A DNA stretch of 64,000 nucleotides from Populus alba (GCF_005239225.2 NC_133290.1:13090204-13154203); one strand, 5' to 3'. Positions 1 to 18,785 are shown, counted from the stretch's first letter. A program made the numbers and translations. Notes: generated from the sequence alone by a model not told the origin.

Positions 1-160
1 TTGATTTAGACTACCAAAATGATTGATTTTGCTATCAAAGTGTTCTATTATATGAGAAGAGTTCTATTAAGGTGTTCTTCGTCATCAATATCACATGAGG
101 TGGCAGATCTATGCTTGATTTTTTTTTTTTTATTTAGGTTGATTTTTAGGTCTTTTAAAA

Positions 161-840
161 GCCACAAACGAGTTAATCAAGGTTTTTATGGTGTTTTTCT
201 AAAATATTTGTTCAAAAAAAAAAAAAAGATGAAAAATTGAGGTTTTGGAAAAACAAATGCCATGTTCTGATTTTCTAGGCAAACTCTAATTATTAGATTG
301 AGGGGTTATAAATGACTTGTCGTTCACACTTTTTTTTATTAAAAAAAAAAAAGACTTAATGCATGGGCCTGACCTTTTGGGTTGTAAAGCCACAAATGAG
401 TTAATCAAGGTCTTTATGGTGTTTTCTAAATATTTATGTAAAAAAGATGAATATTGAGGTTTTGGGGAAAAAAATGCCATGTTCTGATTTTCAAGGCAAA
501 CTTTGATTATTAGATTCTGAGGTTGTAGATGACTTGTCGTTCAAATTTTTTTTATTTAGAAAAAAAAAAAAAAAAAAGAAGAGGCCTAACGCATGGGCAT
601 GACCTCTTGGGTTGTAAAGCCACAAACTAGTTAATCAAGGTGTTTACGGTGTTTTCTAAATATTTGTGTAAAGAAAAGGTGAAAATTGAGGTTTTGGGAA
701 AAAAAATGCCATGTTTTGATTTTTTAGGCAAACGTTTGATTATTAGATTATGGGGTTGTAGATGACTTTTCGTTCACACTTTTTTTTAATTAAAAAAAGA
801 AGCCTAACGCATGGACATGACCTCTTATTCATGACCAAGA
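161..840. repeat. Tandem repeat, about 229-bp unit, three copies
   Basis: Three imperfect direct copies begin at the shared string GCCACAAA near 161, 389 and 619, giving spacings of 228 and 230 bp. Each unit then carries TTAATCAAGG, an A-rich tract, TTGAGGTTTTGG and a T-rich tract. Only one copy of the unit is present at about 9551-9775, upstream of the second P450 copy, so copy number changed after or during the gene duplication. No coding capacity is conserved between units; the small open frames inside them are not genes. Confidence 0.85.
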
Positions 841-1014
841 GGCATACTTGACTTGTTTTTTTCTTTCCCCTCCCCCATTGTTTTTCAATTTTTATTAATT
901 TAATGTGTTTTTTTTATATATAATTTTACATTTTTGTTATCCAATGTTATCAATGATATATATTTTTTATTTAACTTCAAATAAAAAATCTTTTTTTATT
1001 TGGCTTAAAAAAAT

Positions 1015-1230
1015 TAGGTTTGCTTTGGGCAAGTTTAGTATTGTGGTTGAATTGCTATTTCAATATTTTAAAAAAAATTTCTAAATTAAATTAATATTTT
1101 TAGTGTTTTTTGAACTATTTTGATGTGATAAAAATATAAAATGAATTTTAAAAAATAAAAAAAATATTATTTTAATATATTTTTAAATAAAAATAATTGA
1201 AAACATATATTTACTGCACCCAAAAAGATA
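1015..1230. mobile_element. MITE-like non-autonomous element (dispersed AT-rich family)
   Basis: An AT-rich stretch of about 215 bp begins with a GGTTTGCTTTGG-type end and finishes with ACTGCACCCAAAA. The ends are loosely inverted and the core contains the typical TTTTGATGTGATAAAAATA and TATTATTTTAATATATTT strings. The same core recurs near 9958-10166 (duplicate of this locus), 23026-23215, 41145-41338 and 53761-53970. That pattern indicates a dispersed short DNA element. Ends are degenerate and I cannot define a target-site duplication. Confidence 0.5.
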
Positions 1231-1300
1231 GTGAATAGCTCAAAATAAATGTAGTTGAACTCATTATTAATCCTCCTTTTGCATTGTATACTTATCGCAG

Positions 1301-1591
1301 TGTTAGAGAATAATATATATCATATCTTGAGACCTCACCTAACAAGTTAAGCTATTGAGTTGAGATAATTCTTTGACATGATATCAGAATCTTAATAAAC
1401 AAGTAGTCACGTATTCAAATCTCACAATCCTTATTTATTTGATAAAAATCAAGCATAAGGTAATGTGATTTTGTGCAAGTTTCGAGCCTAAAAGGCTTTC
1501 ACTTGAGGAGAGGTGTTAGAGAATAATATAAATCATATATTGGGACCTCATCTAACATCTTAAATTATTGGATTGAAATGGTTCTTTGACA
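1301..1591 (+). mobile_element. TRIM (miniature LTR retrotransposon), copy 1
   Basis: Two 78-bp direct repeats lie at 1301-1378 and 1514-1591. Each starts TGTTAGAGAA and ends CTTTGACA, so they have the TG...CA ends of LTRs. Immediately after the first is TGATATCAGAAT, a near match to the initiator-tRNA-Met primer binding site (TGGTATCAGAGC). A purine-rich CTTGAGGAGAGG precedes the second. The internal part is only 135 bp and non-coding. This is the organisation of a terminal-repeat retrotransposon in miniature. Two more copies occur at 10242-10532 and, inverted, at 43535-43826. Confidence 0.8.
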
Positions 1592-1943
1592 TACAGCAGC
1601 TAGCAATAAAAAAAAAAAAATTAAAAAGAAATGTTAAAAACGTGATTGTATGCAATGTCAGCAGGGCCTACTTGTATTCAGTTTTCAACTAGGGTTAGCT
1701 TTTAACCCACGTATTCAGTTTGAAAACTTTCTTTGGAAAGGGATGTTATTTCGTTTTCTTTTATTTATTTAAAAAAAACGTGATTTTGATGTTTGGGTTG
1801 TCCTTTAAAGGAGTTGAAGCAGTAGAGAAATTGAAACTGAGTCAATTCGGGTGATGCTTTATTCTGTCAAACCTTTGTAATTCTCTTAAAAAAAAAAACT
1901 CAGCCACCACCCCTCAAACCTCCCTCCCTCCCTCCCTCTTGAA

Positions 1944-5820
<3,877 letters not shown>

Positions 5821-7150
5821 ACTTCTGATTATCTGCCTGCATCAGGTCCGTCAGTTAGATTTGCCTAATTTCTACTGTGCTACTATATTTGTTGCCCTCG
5901 TGAATTATCTAGATATCACGTTGATGTCTATGAATTACCCATCGATGTATTGATATGTACTTAATTTGTGGATAGCTCCAGAAATTCCACAATGAATTGT
6001 TAATCTCACCCCACAGTGAGTCGCTATTTGCAATCCTTTTCATATGTGTGGCAAAGCTTTTCTATTTTGAAAGACAAGCTACCATTTATCTTCACTATAA
6101 CAGATTAGTGTATTTACAAAAGTAAAATAGGTTAATTCTATAATTTTGGATGTTTTATTACAGAAAAAACTCTGTCAAAATTTAATAGAAATTGTAGTAG
6201 AGTATTTAGTAATTTGAAAAGATTATCGTACATGTTAAAATATATATATAATTTACTACACACAAACACGAATATTCCTTATCCAGTCATCTTGAATCAT
6301 GATCTACATTATCCATATTCTAGTCATTTAAACTCATCCAATAAGACATAATTAACTATATAATGCATTAATTATAAAGTATGAGAGTTTATATAAAATC
6401 CAGCATACATGAATAAAAAGCGGATAAATATTTGTCATGACCCAATTTTTAAACAAATAATAAAAATTAAATATAGTTGACAATGGGGTTAAGACAATAA
6501 ATTTTGAAGTTTAGGGATAAAATCATCAGATTTGAGAATAAATTGGTCAAAAATTAAAGAATTAATAAGTTTGGAAATTTACTTAAAATTTGGATTAGTT
6601 TAATTAATAAAATTAGAAGAATTAATAAGTTTGTGGACTTAATTAAACTTTGATTTAATTAATTAAATAAATTTGGGACTTAATTGAAATTTATCCAAAA
6701 AAAACAAAATTGAAAGAATTAATTAAGGATCAAATTGAATAATCCAGGAATTAAGGACTGTTTTGTAAATAGTATATCAATTTAATTTTATTTTTTATTC
6801 TTTTAAAAGTTTAAGAATTTAGTTATATCTTAAAAATATTATTTCTATATAAAATAAATAAACACTTTAAAAATATTTTTTTTTTTTTTCTCAAAACCAA
6901 TTCCATATTTATCCCCTTCCTAAATGTTTCTGACAATAAATGTTATAGAAAAGTGACATGATTTAAAGAGGAATGGTCTGAAATTTCACTTAAAAATTAA
7001 ATAAACAGGTACCATGAATCTGGTCACCATACGGCACTTCTTATTACATCACCATCCTCCCTTGCCACGATGAATCGTGATGTCAATAATTTGGACATTC
7101 TTGGCCAAGTGGCCACTGAACCCGGTTCTTCTTGATAAAGTTCAGGCACC
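5821..7150. other. Intergenic region with repeat fragments
   Basis: Similarity to the second P450 unit continues to about 6107 and then stops. From about 6090 to 6430 there is a segment that recurs at 14740-15185 (partly inverted) and 28020-28790. From 6437 the sequence starts TGTCATGACCC and contains several GGACTTAATTGAAA-like strings, resembling a truncated LTR of the kind seen at 60952; it fades out near 6800. No gene is supported. Confidence 0.5.
6437..6800 (+). mobile_element. Possible truncated LTR fragment
   Basis: The stretch begins TGTCATGACCC and carries repeated phrases such as GGACTTAATTGAAA and GATCAAATTGAA. These resemble the U3 part of the long LTR at 60952-63517 in style but not in exact sequence. 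No second end, primer site or target duplication is visible, so the call is tentative. Confidence 0.3.
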
Positions 7151-7159
7151 AACGGGGTC

Positions 7160-7168
7160 CATATAAAT
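7160..7168 (+). promoter_or_regulatory. TATA box of small-peptide gene SP1
   Basis: CATATAAAT lies about 99 bp before the conserved ATG, and a second identical string occurs at 7201-7209. Use of the first would leave the in-frame ATG at 7208 inside the transcript. Use of the second would exclude it. The choice of TATA box therefore decides the N-terminus. Confidence 0.5.
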
Positions 7169-7258
7169 ACATGCATTTCCCTCATCCATAATGTGATGTC
7201 CATATAAATGGTTAGTGTAGTTCACTCTCTTAAAGAAGAGGAGGAAGGTAGAGAGGAA

Positions 7259-7414
7259 ATGAGTGATCCAAACAAGCCAACCAGCTCAGGCCAAGGCTAT
7301 GGCGTCTCCTCCTCTTCCAGCTTTGCTAACCTCCCGCCGCCAAGGGGCAAAGCCAAGAACAATCTAGTCAAAGGATTGTTTTCATCATCAAGCTCCTTAT
7401 CAGGCAAAAAATGA
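7259..7414 (+). CDS. SP1: small basic serine-rich peptide, 51 residues (unknown family)
   Basis: I do not recognise this family. The peptide starts MSDPNKP, has a glycine-rich GQGYG, then SSSSSFANLPPPR (residues 17-29), a lysine-rich stretch and a serine-rich tail ending SGKK. There is no signal peptide, transmembrane segment or cysteine. The ATG at 7259 is chosen because its context (GGAAATGAGTGA) is conserved in the other members. An in-frame ATG at 7208 would add 17 mostly acidic residues. SP1 lies between the two P450 copies. Sister genes are at 19863, 24359 and 32551, with a broken copy at 27811. Preservation of the frame, the SFAxxPxPR core and the serine tail across diverged copies argues that it is translated. 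A precursor of a cytosolic, wound-released signalling peptide is one guess from its shape; there is no direct evidence. Confidence 0.65.
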   Translation: MSDPNKPTSSGQGYGVSSSSSFANLPPPRGKAKNNLVKGLFSSSSSLSGKK

Positions 7415-9084
7415 AGGCTGTGTAGCGCTGCGTGCGCGCGTGTGAAGGGTGTACTCTTTCTTCTTTCAATAATTGAAGTAGCCTTGGGTGTGCTGCGTGT
7501 GTTTATGCGTGTATGTTCCTTGTTAGAAAAGGTGTGAATTTCATTTCCTTGAAAAAAAAAGGGAAAAAAGAAGAAGAAAAAGAAAAGGACTACTAGTGAT
7601 TGAGAGAATATCTTGGATTTCTTCAGTAGGGTAGTCAATTTCAGGTAGATGATATTGGTCTCGGGGGAATTGTTCATGGACATGTACTATGTAGTAGAAG
7701 TGATGAGGAGGAGCTGTAAATCTCTTCAACTTCTGCTCTTTATCAATTTGAAGAAGAAATTGTTGTGATTTGTATCTATTTTTATCTTTAATAATACTTT
7801 ATTGATTTTAATTATCAAATAAATAAATAAATATCACTGGAAATCTGCATGTTTGCCCGATTTTTAAGTCTTTCAACAATATCCTTAAAAATTAATTTTC
7901 CTGGATAAGTTACTAAATCTGCATGTTTTCTCTGGAAAAATTGATTATGGAGTTTTATGGATCTGTAGGCTTAATTGAAATGTTTATTTGAATGTTTTGA
8001 TTTTGCAATTTTTTTAGGGTTTCTATCACTGTTCTTCACTGCTCTTTTCCTCATCGATTCAAAATTTCCAATTTTTTTTTTTTCAATTGTTGCCAAAGGG
8101 AATCAGGGTCTGGAACTTGTAAGTCCTAAATCTTAAAAGCGTATTTTCAAACATAAAAGAAAAATGGAACGAGGGTGATGACTGGATTTGAGAGTCTAGC
8201 TATCTTGGCAAGGATATGGCGACTGCAAATGTGAAGCAAATAGATACGAATGCATTGTCTTTCTTTTGGGTTTTTTTTCGCCTGTGAACAACTTCTTTAT
8301 TTTAACTTGATCCTCTGGATTTTCATGCGAAATCTTCATATATATATATATATTTGACTGGCTAGAGTATTTCTTCCAGTAGATTACTCTGGATTGGCCG
8401 AAGATGCATGGTTACATGGCTTAATTTTACCTTTTACCAATGAAAGGAAAACACAAGATTCTTTGGATGTTCAACAATATCAAGTTATCATGAGGCCTAT
8501 ATATTTGGGACCTCTACAACATTAATGCCTGTTAGAAAACCATGTGCAGAGATGTGATGTCTTGAAGGTTTTTCATGACGCTCTGCAATGATTTTGTACC
8601 AGGAAGAAACAATGTACATTAGATGTGATGTTTTAACTTTCTGGTTTTATCTTTGTCGATGCACCTTGTTCTCCTCTTACGCACCAACCTAAATTAGGAC
8701 TGTTGGTGTCCCCATTTGCTCAAAACACAAACTCCCGAAAACTTCATCCTTATCAGGGGAAGATAAGGAGCAAGAAGGGCGCCTATAATGGCCCAGGTAA
8801 TTCACAGGGAAGGGGAGGAAAAAAAAAGAGGAGAGAAAACGAAAAAAAGAAAAAGAAAAACAGGAAGATAGAACGTGGAAGACAGAAACAAAAGGAACAA
8901 GAGAAAACTTGAAAGCAGGAACGCCGCCCAGCATCAGCAATCTCGCGCAAATTTTCTGCAAAACTGTTCACTCTGCATTTTAATTCATTAGAACTGTTCA
9001 CTCTGCATTTTAATTACCCCGTCCCTTAGCGAGTGTGAGTGAATAGTTCACACATGCTTGCAGCCAAAGAGATTAAACCGGCTG

Positions 9085-9108
9085 GGTTACTGGTTTGAAC
9101 CAGTAACC
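9085..9108. repeat. Short inverted repeat (11-bp arms, 2-bp spacer)
   Basis: GGTTACTGGTT at 9085-9095 is followed by TG and then its exact reverse complement AACCAGTAACC at 9098-9108. It sits just before a MITE and has no obvious role. Confidence 0.85.
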
Positions 9109-9124
9109 GGGCGGGGCAATTGGA

Positions 9125-9294
9125 TTTAGAGTGTTTATTTTAGCTTTTGTGGTTGAGATTGTGGTTGGGTACAACCCAGTTATGCATAAAACCCAACCAC
9201 TAAAGCTATTTTTTCTTGTTTTTTTATAGTTTTTTTTAGTGGGTTCCACACCCAAACTCAAATCTCAACCTCTAAAACAAACACACACTTAGTC
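9125..9294. mobile_element. MITE with about 40-bp imperfect terminal inverted repeats
   Basis: The left end (AGTGTTTATTTTAGC...GGTTGAGATTG) is matched by the reverse complement of the right end (AGTGTGTGTTTGTTTTAG...GGTTGAGATTTG). The interior is about 80 bp and non-coding. No clear target-site duplication could be fixed. Confidence 0.6.
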
Positions 9295-10241
9295 TAGCCT
9301 ATATGGTTGGGCTAGACCCGCCACCCAAAAAGAAGTAAAAGAAAAGGAGAGATGGGCCGGGTTTGGATTTTAGGCCCAGCCAGCCTAAATTGTGTTTATT
9401 AAGGGTGTATTTAGCAAAGCATATCTTTATACCTTGATTATAATTTTTATGTTTATTATAGTTTGCAATTTGACCAAACGAGCCCCTTTTTTATATCATA
9501 AAATTTCAAAAATATTTGGGGATCTTCATTGATTTATTTATGGACCCCTCACACTCTAATGAGTTAATCAAGGTCTTTACAGTATTTTCTAAATATTTGT
9601 GTAAAAAAAAGATGAAAATTGAGGTTTTGGGAAAAAAAATGCCATGTTTTGATTTTCTAGACAAACTCTGATTATTAGATTCTGGGGTTGTAGATGACTT
9701 GTTGTTCACATTGTTTTTAATAAAAAATAAATAATAAAAAAAAAGGCCTAACGCATGGGCATGATTCATGGCCAAGATGCACATTTGACTTGCTTTTTTT
9801 TTTTCCCCTCCCCTATTGTTTTTCATTTTTTATTAATTTAATTTAATGTGTTTTTTTTATATATAATTTTACTTTTTTGTTATCCAATGATATCAATGGT
9901 ATATATTTTTTTTTTAACTTAAAATAAAAAGATCTTTTTTTATTTGGCTTAAAAAAATTAGGTTTGCTTTGGCATGTTTAGTATTGTGGTTGAATTGCTA
10001 TTTCAATATTTTTTTAAAATAGTTCTGAATTAAATAAATATTTTTAATGTTTTTGAACTGTTTTGATGTGATAAAATCTAAAATAAATTAAAAAATAAAA
10101 AATATATTATTTTAATAAATATTTAAATAAAAAATAATTGAAACACATATTTACGGCAACTCAAAAAATATAGTGAATAGCTCCAAATAAATTTAGTTGA
10201 ACTCATCATTAATCCTTCTTTTGCGTTGTACACTGTAGTAG

Positions 10242-10532
10242 TGTTAAATAATAATATAAATCATATTTTGAGACCTTACCTAACAAGTTAAACTATTGAG
10301 TTGAGATGATTTTTTGACATGGTACCATAGTCTTGATAACAAAGCAGTCACGTGTTCAAATCTCACAATTTTTATTTATTTGATAAAAATCAAGCATAAA
10401 ATAATATAAGTATATGCAAGTTTTAAATTTAAAGGGCTTTAACTTAAAAATAGGTGTTAGAGAATAATATAAATAATATCTTGAGATCTCACCTAACATT
10501 TTAAATTATTAAATTGATATGGTTTTTTAACA
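10242..10532 (+). mobile_element. TRIM, copy 2 (co-duplicated with the P450 unit)
   Basis: It is the counterpart of the element at 1301. The 78-bp terminal repeats are 10242-10319 and 10455-10532. The primer-site position reads TGGTACCATAGT. It was carried along in the tandem duplication rather than inserted independently, because flanks on both sides also match. Confidence 0.8.
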
Positions 10533-11007
10533 CACAACAGCTAGCAATAACATTTCCTTTCATAAAAAATTTTAAATGGCATCACAATAAATTGACTCTA
10601 AAAATAAATTAAAAATATCAATTCATTATTAAAATTTATCTTTATATCAGCACAATATAAAAAGTTAAAATTAAAAAGAAATGTTAAAAACGTGATTGTA
10701 CGCAATGTCAGCAGGGCCTACTTGAATTCAGTTTTCAACTAGGGTTAGCTTTTAACCCACGTATTCAGTTTAAAAACTTTCTTTGGAAAGGGATATTTCG
10801 TTTTGTTTTATTTATTTAATAATAAAAGAAAGGATTTTGATGTTTGGGTTGTCCTTTAAAGGAGTTGAAGCAGTAGAGAAATGGAAACTGAGTCAATTCG
10901 GGTGATGCTTTATTCTGTCAAACCTATTCTCTTGATTGACTGGGCTTTTTTTTATAAAAAAAAAAACTCAGCCACCACCCCTCAAACCTCCCTCCCTCCC
11001 TCTTGAA

Positions 11008-13509
<2,502 letters not shown>

Positions 13510-15100
13510 ACTTCTTCTGATTATCTGCCTGCATCAGGTCCGTCAGTTGGATTTGCCTAATTTCTACTGTGCTACTGTATTTGTTGCCCTCGTTAATTAT
13601 CTAGATATCACGTTGATATCTATGAATTACCCATCGATGTATTGATATGTACTTAATTTGTGGATAACTCCAGAAATTCCACAATGAATTGTTAATCTCA
13701 CCCTACAGTGAGTCGCTATTTTGCAGACCTTTTCATATGTGTTGGTTTGAAAGACAAGCTACCATTTATCATCACTATAACAGTTTAGAATATTCATAGA
13801 TGGTGATATCCTCATAGCTACTAGTGAATTGCTATCCAACTTACTAACAACAATGACAAGTCAAGTTAGAAAAAAATTATTGATGTTTAAGTTAGTGTTC
13901 ACTCTAAGAAAACTAGTTCTTTATCAAAACAAGAGCCCTGTTATCCTTGAGTTAGTAAATATAGAAAGGGTGAATTATGTGCGAAGAAAATGAGTGTAAC
14001 AGGGTAAAAGACTTTTTTAGTTTGTGTATGCGTATGAACACAGGACTACCCTTCTTACATGTTAACTGGGTGTATTCTTGAACTTGCCTCTTAAAGAAGA
14101 AAATATTTTTTTAGAAGGTTGAGTCATCGATTGTTATGTCATGTTTGTCATTGATGAAGATGGTGATAATGTTTTCAAGAAAATTGAGTTGTCAGTTGAT
14201 TTATGTGCAATGCTCATCATTGGTGGAGAATTTGGCCATTGATAGTGCCAGGAAATAACCATTGGATGTAGAAAAGTAACATAGAAAAATATTATGACAT
14301 TTGAGTTAATTCATGTCTAAATAGGTGTATGATGAATGATTATGATAAGTAACATGTGTAGGAATGGAAGGAAACCCTTAGTTTCATATAAGTAAGGTTC
14401 GACCAAATTAGCCATTAAAGAGGGAAGATAAATTGACAAAACACGCATGAAATTATTATGGAAATATGTTTTGAATCTAATTATGTTGAGTTGACATTGA
14501 ATTATGTATTAGAAAATTTAATTAGTTATTCAACGGAATAAAAGCTAATGATATTAGGTGGATTAGCATTGGCAAACCCTTGATTAGCCATACTAAAGGT
14601 AATGGCTAGTGATATCAATAAATAAGATAGAAAGATTTTATTTATCATCATAGAATAAAGAAAAAAGAACTTAGTTATATGTTAATTGATGTCAAATTGA
14701 TAGTATTTTTTTAGGCCATCACATGCATGTCAGTAGTACATTTGTATTATCACTTTTGTTTATTTAGACTAGATATAATAAGTTCATTTTGGATTGTAAT
14801 GTATTTTTTTAAGCATGTAAACATTAATACATCAATGCTTAATTTTTGTTGTAGATATATGAATTTATATGTCTCTTAATATTTATCTACTTTTTATTCA
14901 TGTATGCTAGATTCTATATAAACTCTCATACTTCATAATTAATGCATTATATAATTAATTATGTCTTATTGGATGAGTTTAAATTACTAGAATACAGTTA
15001 ATACGGATCACAATCCAAGATGACTGGATCAAGGAATCTTGTTTATGTATGGAAGTAAAATAAATTATTTCGATAACTTTGGATATTCTATTACATAAGA
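13510..15100. other. Intergenic region after the P450 pseudogene
   Basis: To about 13788 it matches the first P450 unit. From 13790 to about 14740 I see no gene and no repeat shared with the rest of the window. From about 14740 to 15050 the sequence is the reverse complement of about 28440-28720 and, in part, of 6280-6430. Confidence 0.5.
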
Positions 15101-16571
15101 AATTCTGTTAGAATTTTAATAGAAATTGTAGTAGAGTACTTAGTAATTTTAAAAGATTATCATACATGTTACAAAGAATACATATATATATGAAAAATTC
15201 CTAGTAATCCTATATTTATGTGTCTTTTGTTCCGGAAAATGGGGTTGTTACACATTGGATTCACGTGCTAAATGTATTGACTATGGAAGAATGTTCATTA
15301 TTTGGGAGAAAAAAGTGCAATTTATGCACTAATAGAGAAGAAAACAAAATGCATTGTCTACTAGTTGTTTGTGGCCTAAACAAATAGATTGGCTAGTCAT
15401 TTAGGCTAGCCCACGTGTATATGATTTTTTTTTAAAATTTTCTTGTACTATCATTTGCCCCCAAGTCTTTTAAACAATCATGTTGGAAAGACTTAACCAG
15501 CAAAAATAAGGGGAAAGACAATACTTACAGTAAAAATGTTACCTTTTGTGACTTTGATTAATTTGTATGAATGAGAGTAATTTCTAATTTTTATTAATAG
15601 TTTTATAAGAGAAAGGAAAATTTGATGAATTTTACATGTTTTGTTTGGAGCAGAGAACATTATTACTTTTAAAAAAAAAAGATAATGCTTAGTGATAGTT
15701 TTAAAATATTGTGTAAGGAGTTGTTGTATGGAGATAGAGATTTTAATAGAAACCTTGCCATAGATATTTTTATTGGAGATGTTGGAGACATGTTTAAAGA
15801 CATGGAGGATTTATTTGGAGACTGGAGATTTTAATGAAAACATAGAGATCTCACCATAGAGATTTTTTTTTGGAGACTTGGAGATACATTTGAGGACATA
15901 GAGGATTTGATAGACACATGGAGATCACATCTTAAAGATTTTCGTTGGATACTAGAAAAAAAAATTACTACTTTTATTTAAAGGTTCAAAATATAGTGGA
16001 GATAAAATTTTAAAAAATTATCTTATCTCAAGTTGTGCATTATAGAGATTTTTCCTTGTGTGTTCAGGCTGTCTCTCATTCTTCATAAATTATTGGAGGT
16101 GTCCTTTATAGATTAATCTTTCTATCTTATTTTTTAAGGCATGACATTAGATCGTGGTCATGATGAAAATGACAGGACATGTTACGGTTTCTTATGATCA
16201 TGCCACTCTTCATAGGATGTGGTTATCACATGACATCCTTTCCTTGAATGGAAGTAAGTATCTTGACACATGTAGTAATAAAAGACGAGGTTAGGATTTC
16301 AAGAAATGTCAAATAATCATGAATGGATCTTTTGGTACTCCTCTTAGATGCCCTGGTAGAAGATTGATGATGCTGTGTAGATTTTACTCTGAAAACAAAA
16401 GTGTTTCTATCTTGTCACACTTGTTTTTTCTACTTGAATATGATTCTCCATTTCCTTTTCATACTAAGAAGAGTTATGTTAGGGAGAGTATTCAAGTGTT
16501 CTCATAGAAAATAACTTTAAACAACATTGATTAAGACTTCAGTGCAATGGATTCGAGTAAATCTTATAGGT

Positions 16572-17169
16572 TTAACATTTTCTCGTCAAATCTCTGGAGA
16601 TATGCTCTAATACTTTTATTTTCTCATTAAGTGATAGATAAGAGCTCAATTGTGCTCTATTTAGTTGGAATACTAGTGTTGAAACAAGAGATAAGCTTAG
16701 CATAAAGATCATGAAGGCTAAAGATGGAGTCAGGCTCAAGGTTATGATACCATACCTGAGCAAATCCATGGAATATAGTAGGAGAAATTTTGCACATAGC
16801 ATCACTCTTTTGTGTTACAAGCTCAAGGATCGTTCTAAAATTTTGCATATGCTTTCTAGAATTTATAAGGCCATTGTATCTATCCAAGTTAGTCTTTGCG
16901 GAGACATGGTCTTTTGAGAGATGAGTGAGTGAAACTCTATGATAAAAATTGGAGAATCTCCCATTTGATGTCTGATGAGAATGGTGTTCATTATTAGTAG
17001 TTATTGGTCTTGTCTCACATTTATATCTTTTTTTACGAGGAGTATATGAGCAAGATTTTGAAGAAGATTGATGGTGATAACCATACTTGTAGCTAAGGCT
17101 TGTTGAGGAGTGCTCTTCATAGCATCGAGGAAACCATATGACCAATCTAAAATTCCCATAAAAAGTCAT
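16572..17169 (-). pseudogene. Gypsy-type gag relic (antisense), copy A
   Basis: Read on the minus strand, this encodes part of a retrotransposon gag capsid domain. Recognisable strings are RTILELVTQKSDAMCKISP, FHGFAQVWYHNLEP and FSLHDLYAKLISCFN, which follow the usual pattern of large hydrophobic and Trp-Tyr positions. After the motif STIPTK (as read) the frame shifts before the segment SLNEKIKVLEHIS, so it is broken. The equivalent in block B keeps that junction in frame but is broken elsewhere. No protease, reverse transcriptase or LTR is attached here. Confidence 0.7.
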
Positions 17170-18504
17170 TTAAGTTCAAAATTTTATTTTGTTAATTTTT
17201 CAGTTCTTGGGTTAAGAGAGGAGAGAGAATCTCACTGAAAATAATAAAAGAGAGAAATTTATCAATTCACCACATTTCAACAACCAAAATGAATGATTTA
17301 TATTTGTTATAATTCTTTTTATTTTTATCAAATTAAGAACCCAGGAAAAAAATATGTTTTTTTCCTAATGGATTTTAAATAATTTCTTTTTGAACAAAAA
17401 AAACAAGTTTAATTATTGTATAATTAAATTAAAAACATCTGAAGAGCTCCTCCTAACATGGGATTAAATAGGTTAATATGCATCTTTATCTCAACTTCCT
17501 AACTTAATATTTGATTTAAATCAACATATTTGTTATCATTTATTGAAAGATATAATTCTTAATTTATTTTATTTAACACACATATAAACTTTTTAGTTTA
17601 CAATTGAATTTTTTTTAATGGTAAATACAGTATTAACAACGCCTGCACTTTTTTGTGTTGAGAAAAAGAATTGCTTCATCTCATAGCAGAACACGAGTAA
17701 TCGAACTAGTTATGGTGATATCATTAGCAACTCAATCATAAATGTTGCTAATTTTTTCGGTTTTATGTATAAGAATATATATTCCCATACCATCTTTTAT
17801 GCATTATTTGTAAAGTTTTCTTTTATCGGTTGTTAAATAGTACCATGCAATTTTCCACCATCCAACAGCTCTTAAATTTGATTTTGTAAAACAATGGGTT
17901 GCCTTTTTTATGTTTTGCTCTGTTAACAAAAAAATCTTGACAAAAAAAAAAAAACCAGGTTTTTCCAATTCTGTTTCGTTCAAAATGGTAGAGAAAACTA
18001 TGATTTGAATAATTATAAAAGTTAATAATCTTAAATTTTTAATCTAATAAGAAATAACATAAAAAATGTTTAAATAAGTTAATAAAACCAAATTATGAAA
18101 CGTAACTAAAAAAATTTATAAAAACTTGCAAATAAAGAAAAATAGTATTTCTAGATCTAATTTGAGTATGATCTCAACTTCAAATAATACAAGCCTGCTG
18201 GCGATATAGAAAACTAAGTTTATAAAACTTACTGATAAAAGTTTTGCCTGGTCCAACAATTTAATTAAGAATTAAAATTATTTTATATAAAAAACCTAGT
18301 TTCTGCCATCCTAACTCTTTTTCTATACTTAGTTTTTCAATACACGAGCCCATCATGACTAGCTTCAAATTAGTCTTAATCTACTTTAAAAGAATTTTTT
18401 TTCAATCAAATTCAAAAGTTTTTTTTTAAAAAAAATTTCAAATGCGTTTTGTTCCAAAGTCTCACAAATTTAAAATCCCTACAAAATGGCATATGTTTTG
18501 TTAC

Positions 18505-18785
18505 GAATAAACCATAGTTTTGAAACCCGATCCGGCTCGACGAGTTTCTGAATCTGGCCGACCCGGAGCTGGAACCAGACTGGATTAAAGAAAAAATAGA
18601 GGAAAGAAAAACCCGACTTGACTCAGTAGGTTGACCTGACAAGATCCGATCAAAAACCTAGTTATGATTTGTTAATTTTTTTATTATTAAAATAATATTA
18701 TTTTAATTTTTTTAAAAATAATCTTATTAAAATCAGATAACTCAAATCTTAAACCAGGCTGGATTTGAAAACTATTCTATCAGCA
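18505..18785. mobile_element. Insertion in block A: GC-richer dispersed element
   Basis: About 280 bp present in block A are missing from block B, where the flanks join directly. The ends are inverted: ATAGTTTTGAAACCCG on the left and the complement of ATAGTTTTCAAATCCAG on the right. A related copy with the same ACCCGGTCGACC-rich core lies at about 56235-56535. The target-site duplication is unclear. Confidence 0.55.

Larger units (their letters stand above)
7415..9540. other. Intergenic region downstream of SP1
   Basis: It contains the SP1 3' region, a short (TA)n at about 8339-8352, an almost pure purine tract at about 8808-8910, and a MITE at about 9125-9294. The open frames on either strand here are low-complexity and I support none as genes. 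Confidence 0.5.

Noticed and set aside
1379..1440. tRNA-like stretch considered as a tRNA gene
   Set aside because: It has a B-box-like string but no acceptor stem, anticodon arm or conserved A box. It is better explained as the primer-site region of a TRIM.
7297..7683. 128-codon minus-strand frame over SP1
   Set aside because: It is the antisense shadow of SP1 plus a poly-Phe tract. The plus-strand frame is the one conserved in the other copies.
8689..8961. Open frames on both strands over a purine-rich tract
   Set aside because: Translation of a poly-purine or poly-pyrimidine stretch gives Lys/Glu/Arg or Phe/Ser/Leu runs only; no homology signal and no duplicate.
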